From assembly GCA_000231825.2 (NCBI GenBank), contig JH720306.1:718199-782198 (forward strand): a stretch of 64,000 nucleotides of DNA, written 5' to 3'. The notes under the pieces are model-generated. The model was given only the letters and a program-made list of their open reading frames with translations, made no database searches and was not told the origin of the DNA. The position numbers were made by a program, and so were the translations under genes. This document shows, piece by piece, positions 55,353 through 64,000 of the stretch (position 1 is its first letter; the number at the start of each line of letters is the position of its first letter). Source of the stretch: Tetrahymena elliotti 4EA. Its lineage: Eukaryota > Ciliophora > Oligohymenophorea > Hymenostomatida > Tetrahymenidae.

Positions 55353-56673
55353 TTGAATCAATCAATCAATCCTTCATTCAATATAACCAACAAATATATA
55401 AATTTAAATTAAAAAAATAATATTATTATTACTATTAATTTAAGCAATTATACCATATTATTTCTCTTCATATTTAGTAAATTTTTACTTATTTTAAAAT
55501 ATTCAAAAAATCATTTTAAATTCATATTTAAAATTATTTTATTAATTTTACAAAAATCCCAAAGAAAATATTGACAAATTTGTTTCATAAAACATTAGTG
55601 TAACTTTTCTTACATTTTTTTTTAAAATTTCTCGCAAAGTTTTAGTTTTTATTTTAAATTTAAAAAAAAGTGACATTGATTTGTAAAAAAAAAAAAAAAT
55701 CAAAAAAGTATATTTACTGTGAGTTCATCTTTTTTCTTTTTTTTAAGGTTTATTTCTAATTTTTTAGTTTTGAGCAATAAGTCATAAATCTTTATTGCTT
55801 TGGAAAAACAAATCTACACAAAAAAGGTAAATTACTCTTTTACCCTTTACTGAAAAAGTTCATGAAGAAGGTTTTATTTTATTATAAGATAAAGCACCTT
55901 CTCATACTTCCAAACTAACGAAAGACTGGCTATTGAAGAATATTAAAAATTAATCATTTAAAACTTTATTTTTGTTAAGATTAATAATCTTTTTTTAAAA
56001 TTATTTATTTTTTCATTAAACTGTTTAAATTTTTTGATAATTCTATTTGATAACAAATTTAAGTTTAAAAAATTAAATCTAAATTGATAATAGGAATTAT
56101 AAATTTTTTATATATAATTTAGTATCAACTTAAATAATTTAAAATTTTTTACACATTAATTTTTATTTGACTTTTTTTTTGCGAATAGGGAGTGATGTTT
56201 GATTTGCGCTTTGCTATATCAATAAAATAAAATTAAAAAATCTCATTTTGAATTGAAGAGAAAGAATAAAAAAATAGTAAAATTAAAATATGCCTTTTTA
56301 TTAGTTTTAATTATTTTTGATTTAATAAGTTGTTAATTAAAGTGCAATTTAATTAAGAACAAAAAAATGCAAATATTCATCGAAATTGTTAAATTTTCAA
56401 GTGTAAATAATCAATCAACATTTAAAAATTGCATTACTTTTAACAAAGATAAATTTTAATTAAAATTAAAAAAATGCTATAAAATTAACAATTTTAAAAG
56501 TAAATTTTTGACAAAAGAAAACAAATAGAAATAAAAATATTGAATAAACACAGAATATTATTAATAGTTGATTAATTAGTTGAGAACAATTAAGATTTTT
56601 GAATTAAGTTTTATAGTAAAGTTTTGAATAAAATAAGGAAGAAGTTTTAAATTTGAAAGAAATGAGAAACAAT
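55353..56673. other. Intergenic between convergent genes
   Basis: 1.3 kb AT-rich DNA between two stop codons, with a 15-base A run near 55686. No feature recognised. Confidence 0.55.
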
Positions 56674-59600
56674 TCAAATTTAAGGTTAATTAATAATATT
56701 TAGGGATAATTAAAATGATTCATTATCTTACTCGTTTAAGGTGATTACAGAATTCAAGTTTTAGGAGTAAAAAATTGAATTGTATTTATCTGACAACCTT
56801 AATATATTTGATTTATTTTTTTATAAGTTGTATAAAAAGGAACCTTTTTATTGAAGTATAATTAAAGTTTGCTCATTTTCTTTTTAATTTGTGAGTAAAC
56901 TAACATCTATTATTGCTCCAAAATCAGGGTTAGCTTATATGCGAGTGTGTAATTTAATTTATTAATTAAATAGCTATATTTCATTTTCTAAGATAGCCAC
57001 TATGTTTAATTAATAATTTAGTTTTAATATTTTACAAAATAAAATATTTTAAATAAATTCTTTTGCTATAAATTATATTTTTTATTAGTCATATTTAAAT
57101 AACAATAAGCTATTCTCTTATAAAATAGTAAAGTAAAGATCATTTTTACGTTCTACTATTTGATTTAACTCTTTTTTTAATGACCAAATTCCTTAGCAAG
57201 CTGTTGAGAAGCAACCATCTTGAAGACTTTATTATAAAAATATAGAAGTAACTTGCTTAGCATTTGGCTTAGAGCTGTTTACATCCAGTTAAACTAATTT
57301 AATCTAAGAAGAATAAAATAATATCATATAAAGCGTTGTATTAAAAATGTAGTAATTTGCTTAAACAGAAGGCTCTACAGATTTATAATATGGTTTCCAT
57401 TTAATAAGATTATTAGATTTAACGACATTAACTAATCCATTAGTATCAAACATGACTAAGACGAAATAACTACCATAAATTTCAAAGATTTCAGCTGATT
57501 TTATGTTACTAAATAATATTTTTTTTTTGCATAAAAAGTTATAATCAACTTCTTATTAGCTTTTAGATTCTTATTGCTCTTCTTCAGAATCTATATTATA
57601 TTAATCTAATTAAACTTATTTTCTTGGCTTAGGCTTTTAAAATGTATAAAGAATAATATTTTTTTAATTTAAAGCTAATAGCGCTTTTTGTTTCTTAAAA
57701 TAAACCACTTTAAATGATGTAAAATAATTTTCATTTTTTGACATAATTTCTGAATCTGACTCTTTTCCAACAAAATTATTTTGCCTATTTATTTAAGAAG
57801 ATTTAGAATTTTCTTCTTCATTAGAATCAAAAGATTTCTTTTTTTCATTACTTTTCATTGACCAACTATACTGAGTTACCATCAGTTTTTCAACTGATCC
57901 ATTTTATCTTTATACAATTTAAAGCTCTTATTCCAATTCATCATCATCTTCAATGACTTTTTCGTTTGGTATTAAACTTTCACTTATGCTGCTAAATAAT
58001 TAAGTTGCTTTTAAGAAATCTTATTATTGTTGTTAATTTCCATTAGTTGTTTCATGAGAAATATTAATTTTTAATGTATCTTCAGAAGAATTTTATTTAG
58101 AATCATTTTATTATTGATCAAAGATTTTATTCAAACTAAATTTAATAATATTTTATGGGACATGTTAAACAACTTCTTAATTTTCTTTTTGAGTTTAATT
58201 TTCACTAATTGAATCTGGAATCTTTGTTTCGTCTAATTTGCTTTTTAATAAATTCTAAATTAACAAAATTTTTTATTCCTTTGTCATTCTTTATCTTTTT
58301 TGTTTTTAGGTTTTATTTTGCTAATCGGATGAAGGATCTGCTTCTTTGGCGAGCTACTTTTTCTGTTTTTGAATTTTTTTATTTAAAATTTAAGAAGTTT
58401 AGTTAGGCTTCTACTCATCATATTAGCTTGATGTTTTCCCAAGGTTTTAGTTTTAATTATTTTATAAAATTGTTTATTATGGAGATTTTTATTAATTTTT
58501 GAAATAATTTGTGGAATTTTAGCACTTTTTTTAATCAATTTTTTGATCCATCATATTATGAAATTTAAAAGTTTCCTTAAAATCTTCGACTTAAAATTAG
58601 ATATCATCTTCACCGCTTGACAGCTCAACTATCTTTATATTATTTTAAAAAAAATTAAGCTAAATTTATAAAAGAATAAAAAATCTTAAATGATATCGAA
58701 AAATGTATTCAAAAAAAAAAGAGAATTTATTTTCATTTTATTTTTTTTCAAACACCGCTTTATTTGATTTAAAAAAATATGTATTTTTTCTTTTTTTCTT
58801 TCTTCATTTCTCTGCTCTAAAAAAGAGAAAGTTGTAATTGTTATAAATTATGATTTACCACTATAGAGATAAAATTGAATAATTACGTCAGTCAATTTAA
58901 AAAAGAAAAATCATGCAGTAATAAATGATAATAAATTTAAAAAAATTGCGTATTAATTAATTACCTAGTCATCTTTAGGCTAATTATGTGAATTAATTTC
59001 TATTATTACTTAATTTTTATCACTATCGTTATCTTCATCAATAACTTGTTATTTTTGAACAGATTATTCAATAATTTAAATATCATTGTTATCACTACTG
59101 TTTAAGTCTTCAATCACTATGAATTGATCTCTTCTACTTATGTTAAATAGCTTTTACTAAAAATTGTTTATCATTTAATTTTTTATAAAACTTTCGCTGC
59201 TCAACTCTAAAAAAAATCTTTAATGAGAAACCATTTTTCTAAAGTTAAAACATTAATAATCAAATTTAAAAATTTATTCCTTAATTTGACCTAAGAATCT
59301 TTCAAATTAAAAGAACAATTAGCTTTAATTTTTAACAACAAGCAAATATTTATCTTAATTCTAAATTAATTCAAAATGATTTTTTAACTTATTAAACAAA
59401 TTTTATTAGTATTCTATTGAATCATCTTTCAGCTAGGGAAAGTAATTAAAAACTTATATTATCTTTTATAATTCCTAAATGAAAGAAACTGCCTAGTATA
59501 AAACTCCCATCATCATGTCATATTACCCTTAAAAATGACTGAAAAACGGTTGTTGGGTTGCTATTTATTATTTTTAGAGAACATACATAGGATGTTCTAA

Positions 59601-59750
59601 ATGACATTTGCGAGGTTTACTTAGATTTGTAGTATCGCTGTATGGGCATTTATCATAAAAGCATAGATATTAATTTAGTTAGTATTCTTACTGTAAATTA
59701 GGTGTGGTGGAAGTTTACCCAACAAATTTATCAGCTTTTGCAAAATTCAT
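56674..59750 (-). CDS. Cys/His-motif, coiled-coil and beta-propeller-like protein, 914 aa (paralogue A)
   Basis: Exons 59750-58965 and 58632-56674 join in phase across a 332-bp intron to give 915 codons with TGA. The N-terminus has C30-x4-C35-x13-C49-x3-H53 (CFYDKC...KCHLEH), probably zinc-binding. A helical region follows (YQNLFNKLK-like, FELIQNQDKYLLVVKNQSQL). Residues about 240-480 are acidic and Ser-rich (DEDNDSDKNQ, IEDDDELEQELQ). From about 530 the sequence alternates hydrophobic strands and turns (FEIYGSYFVLVMFDTNGLVN, SFLYNLQKNKSNILRLSDKY), as in beta-propellers, though clear WD repeats are absent. The next gene has the same order and the same Cys/His spacing, so the two are tandem paralogues. 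The layout recalls TRIM-like proteins, but no RING is seen. Function unknown. Confidence 0.75.
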
Positions 59751-60798
59751 TTTTTACAAATAATTTACGTTGACAATGATGATAATTATGTATGTTTAAA
59801 TTTTGAGTATTTTTTTATAAACAAAAATTTATTTTTTTTTTTTTTAAATATTAATAATCCCAAAAAACAAAATTTTAATAAATTCTTGTTCTGTTAAATT
59901 TTATTTTTTAGAAAAATTAATTGAGAAAAATAAAAAAATTATCCTTTTATATTTTAAATTCTTGACAATCGTAATTTAATCATTTATTCAGCTTTAACCC
60001 GAACTTACTTCTTTGTTTCCAAAAATGATTCTTTTGTAAAAACTATTTTTTTATTACAATAAACTCTCATAAAAACTTAAAATCTTAAGTCATTTTTTTT
60101 TTACTCTTTTAAATTGGAGATTTTTTTATTTAATTTAAATTTAAAAATTCTAATTTACAAAGAAATTAAAAAAAAGGGGTCTAACAGAGTATTATTATTA
60201 TACGTGGCGAGTGATCTGTGAATTATTTTCTATCTTATTTTATTTGTTTAGTAATGAGGTAATTTTTTCCATGAGTTATTTTGAATTGTGAATTAGTAAA
60301 GTTTAATTTAATTTAATGTGACGCATTAAGCATTTTGAATACTTTTTTTAATAACAGACTGCCTAATGTTTAGTATTTTGCAAAATATTATTTTACCAAA
60401 GATTATAAAAGATTAACTAATTTTTATTTTTGAAATATTTGGGGAAAAAATAAATTAAGAAAAGTGATAAATCAAATATTTAATCTTTTGCTTGGTACTA
60501 CTAAAAACAACCACTAGATTTATAAATACTAATCATAAAATATAGAAAAATTATAATCATTTAAAATAATCATATCTGATCTTTCAAAATTATATTAAAT
60601 TTATTTATATCCAAAAATATTGATATTGTTATTGGTTGAATGGTACATATTGATAGATAGAAAGATAAGAAGGTAGTTAGTTAGATTGGTTAATTGATTG
60701 ATTGATATTTATGTATTAATTGTTTAAACAACACAAATGATGATTTTTTGGTTTGAAATAAATTGATCTATTTTCGTATGTCACTCTATCAGCCGCCT
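59751..60798. other. Intergenic between the two tandem paralogues
   Basis: 1 kb AT-rich region holding the promoter of paralogue A and the 3' flank of paralogue B. GATTGATTGATT-type simple repeats lie near 60690-60706. No gene seen. Confidence 0.55.
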
Positions 60799-62925
60799 TC
60801 AATCGTTCTTAAGTGCTTCCTATTTGACATAGGTGAAATTTTTTTAAAATTCACTTATGGAGTATTTCTTTATCTGCTGATGTTGGTACTGCCTGTTTAA
60901 CACATAAAGGAATATGTCTTTCATGTAAACGCTTTGAATATCAGATATATCAGCAATTTACTTAGGATTGAAAAAAAACTTTTGAGGCTAGTTTAGATTA
61001 TATAAAGATAATCCTTTTCTTTCTACTAATAATAAGAGTTCATCATAAATCTATACAACATCTAAGAGAGTATCACAATTTTTTTATAATGTAATCACTC
61101 TTTTGATTTAATAATCTTAATTATATAAAGAAATAGTATTGTCTACTCCAACAATAGCAAAGTATATCTAGCCATTATAATTTAATAATTTTGTAAAATA
61201 GATATATCCAGTATAGTAAATCTTTTTGAACTCAGAAAATTCATTTAATTGATTAATCCCTTCTTAAATCATTAAATATTTAGGTGTCTGTAATAAGATA
61301 TTAACAATCCTATCCTTTGATGAAGAAATATAAGTTTTGTGGGTGATATTAGTGATATTTTAGTCTGGTAGATTTTTCGAATAGAGTTCTTTCAGAGAAC
61401 GTTTATTAGATAATATATTAAATGACCATATCTTATATAGTTATTACTTTATAGTGATGATATAAATTATTCCTTCTTAAACTTCAATAAATGAATAAAA
61501 ATCAGTGATAGTCGCATCCAACTCGCCACAGATTTCCTTCTATTTATTTTTGATTGATTAAATTGTCAAGTGTCCATTATTTTATAACTTGACTAAATAC
61601 AACATCTTTTCAAATTCATGAGCTTGTGCTTTCTTCACAGTAGTGTAGGGTTATTCAGGTTAATTTTCTGATACGAACGTATCTTTTTCACTTTTTTGTT
61701 TTCCTTTTAAAATCTGAATTTCTTAATCTAAAAAGCAAAATAAATAAGCATTCAAATCCTGCGCATTTTAATTTTCTGATACATAGATTATTTGTTTATA
61801 TTTCTTATGCTCTTCTTACATCTATCTAAGTTATCTTTAATACTTTAATTGATCTTATTCACTTATTTGCAATTCAGTTTGTTGATTGAATAAAAGTAAA
61901 TTACTTTACTAAAAATTTTCACTAAACTATGGTACACCTATTTACTCTTCTTCATACTCATCATCATCTAGAACAATTAAGTCATTTTCTTCTTTCCTTT
62001 GATTAGTGCCCTTTTTATCTTCTTCAATCATTTTACCATTTTCATCCTCTAAATTAGAATGTTCTATCTGACTGTTTAAGTTTTTTTTCTTTTGTAATTC
62101 TTAAGTCTTCTTTCTTAAATTCTCTGTTTTTTTTTATACTCTCAAGACATTTTAGGCTTTCTTTTTCTCTGTTATAGATATCCCGCCTTATTCTTTAATT
62201 TGTTTTTTTATAGGTTTTTTTTTTGGTTAGACTACTTTTTTTTTGTCAAAGGTGTTACTCTTAAATTTCATGCAAACACCGCTTTCCTATTATTTTATAT
62301 TAAAGAAATTTTAAAATGTTAATTTATAGTAGCAAAGTTTTATTACTTTCTCACCATTTTCAGAAGGTTTGCCTATCTATTAGTAATCTCCATCACAAAA
62401 ATGTAAAACATCTATTTCTTTTAATGATTCTTCTTTTATAGTATTAATCTTCTCTATTAATTAGTTAGCTTGCTAACTTACTGAGCTAAATCGTTCAATC
62501 ATTCTATCAACTATATTAAATTGTGCTGTAAATTACAATTCTTTGCATGAATCTTCATTATAGAAACTGAAGTAGTTATGAAATTCAGCTGAAACTTTAA
62601 TAACATCTTCCTTTATCATCTATGGTAAATACTAAATGAAGAAAACCGAATCTAAATCTCTACTTATCTCATTTAAATCTATCCTTAAACCCTCAATCTT
62701 ATTCTTAAGGTATTAATGCTCATGAATTTTTTTTTCTTCCTTCAGGCGTGTTGCCTATTTGATAACATCTATGTCACTAATTACACAATCTGCATGTTCT
62801 CTTAAACATTTTTTTGATGTTGTCTCTGTTTTGTAATTTGTTCCTCTGCAGACTTCTGAAAAACAAAAATAATCAGCCGGCTGTAGATTTTCTTATTCCT
62901 TCTCTTAATTTTCGGCAATGTCCAT
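60799..62925 (-). CDS. Cys/His-motif, coiled-coil and beta-propeller-like protein, 708 aa (paralogue B)
   Basis: A single exon from ATG 62925 to TGA 60799, 709 codons with no internal TGA. The N-terminus has C21-x4-C26-x13-C40-x3-H44-x2-C47 (CFSEVC...KCLREHADC), the same spacing as the neighbour and similar to a B-box zinc site. A coiled coil follows (LKNKIEGLRIDLNEISRDLD). Next is a Lys-rich then acidic linker (KKVVQPKKKPIKKQIKEQ; DLIVLDDDEYEEEQ). The C-terminal 350 residues have propeller-like strand patterns (YFAIVGVDNTISLYNQDYQI, LLLLVERKGLSLYNLN). It ends EALKND. No signal peptide. Function unknown; a scaffold or ubiquitin-related role is only suggested by the TRIM-like order. Confidence 0.8.
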
Positions 62926-64000
62926 ATTAAATTCTCGTTTAAATTCTGCTATTTTTCTATTTTATTCTTAAAATATTTCAAATTTCTATTTTATTGACGA
63001 GATTTAATATTACTTTTAAACAAAAAAGATCAAAAAATCTTAATAATCAAATAATTATTTGCTTAAAACATTATAAAATTTAATATTAAAACAGAGATAG
63101 ATAACTTATTCTAACACATCTTTTAATATAAGTATAATCCATAGTAAATGATAAAATCAAATTACCAAAATCAAAATAACTGTAAAAAAAAAATAATTTC
63201 GCTAAAATTATTATTTAAGTAAAGTACATAATTAAAAAATATATTTTTTTGGCTTAATTCTCAAAGATATCAAATTTGAAAAATACTTTGTCAGATTAAA
63301 AAATAATAAAGAGAGAGGAAGCTAGTTGTTCATAAAATTTTCCATAAAAATAAACTCTAACAATAATAACCTCCCCCTTTTGATATTTACTATGTTGGCT
63401 TTTATGAAATTATACTTTAGTAATAACTAAATTTCTTCTAGTTATTTCAAATTTTCCTTAATTGGTGGGTGATTTTATTCAATCAATCCACTTTAATCTT
63501 CATTCAATGGTTTTCTAGTAACTTACTTAATCATAATTACTAAATACTTATTATTTATGAGTATATGAGCAGAGAGTAACATAATGGTAGTTAATTGATA
63601 AATAATAAAAAAATAAGATACATCACATTCATGTAACAATAAAGAAGTTATTTAAAATGAGCTTGATGGTATTATATTAAATAAGTCTATTCAAAAATTC
63701 TTTAATTTTTTTAGTTTTGGTATTTCTTATATAAAAAAGCATCATTAATGGTGATAATTCAATCCCAAAAGTATTTTTATTTGAAGTTGAATCTTGTTTG
63801 ATCTATTGATTGACTGGTTCATTCATAAATTTGCATTTTATAATTCTAATTTTTCTTAATCTATCTTTAATCTTAATATTTTTCTATCAAAAAATTTTAT
63901 AAGATTATCTTTAATTCAATAATCATAGATAGTCAAATCATTTAGATCACCATTTTTCTTTTAAAAAAATGTGAATGAACAACATAACAATTTATTGTTC
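62926..64000. other. Intergenic, right edge of window
   Basis: 1.1 kb of AT-rich DNA upstream of paralogue B, presumably including its promoter. No coding pattern or RNA gene was seen up to the end of the window. Confidence 0.5.

Noticed and set aside
59172..59174. ATG at 59174 as start of paralogue A
   Set aside because: The frame extends upstream without a stop to ATG 59750 and gains the Cys/His motif shared with paralogue B.

Overview
The window reads as a nuclear chromosome segment from an oligohymenophorean ciliate, most likely Tetrahymena or a close relative. It is strongly AT-rich. Recognisable proteins read through only if TAA and TAG are glutamine, and the confidently modelled genes end in TGA. 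Introns are mostly 45-140 bp, AT-rich and GT...AG. No ribosomal RNA, convincing tRNA, CRISPR array or telomere repeat was seen. Several exon models were checked by phase: the REI1 homologue sums to 496 codons over 8 exons, the helical/PH-like gene at 30 kb to 550 codons over 4 exons, and the propeller gene at 57-60 kb to 914 codons over 2 exons.

Layout. 1-956 (+): 3' part of a class I cyclic-nucleotide phosphodiesterase. 2438-5685 (-): coiled-coil protein. 6975-7638 (+): secreted pentapeptide-repeat protein with two frame breaks. 8864-9835 (+): decayed gene. 11340-16735 (+): full-length ABCC/MRP-type ABC transporter. 17402-21484 (-): large coiled-coil protein. 22524-24159 (-): class IV PLP aminotransferase. 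24741-25259 (+): decayed gene. 25629-27845 (-): divergent kinesin-like protein. 28686-29564 (+): unknown 292-aa protein. 30102-32006 (+): helical/PH-like protein. 32873-34459 (-): PdxT-PdxS fusion for pyridoxal phosphate synthesis. 36564-43032 (-): 1966-aa allantoinase-like pseudoenzyme with a huge low-complexity insertion. 46210-48346 (+): REI1/ZNF622 ribosome-biogenesis factor. 48915-49904 (+): interrupted membrane-anchored coiled-coil gene. 50780-55352 (+): small membrane ORF, then a Cys-rich protein with an Asn/Gln-rich tail. 56674-59750 and 60799-62925 (-): two tandem paralogues with an N-terminal Cys/His motif, coiled coil, charged linker and beta-propeller-like C-terminus.

The genes do not form a pathway and there are no operons. 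Two links do stand out. The aminotransferase uses pyridoxal phosphate, the product of the PdxT-PdxS fusion 8 kb away, which is probably coincidence. The two C-terminal propeller genes are clear tandem duplicates. The most unusual items are the PdxT-PdxS fusion, the allantoinase-like and kinesin-like proteins that have lost their catalytic residues, the tandem Cys/His-propeller pair, an exact 65-bp duplication over a splice acceptor, and several coding stretches broken only by in-frame TGA. Intergenic DNA is AT-rich with simple repeats and two longer tandem repeat arrays. Exon boundaries without stated coordinates are approximate.
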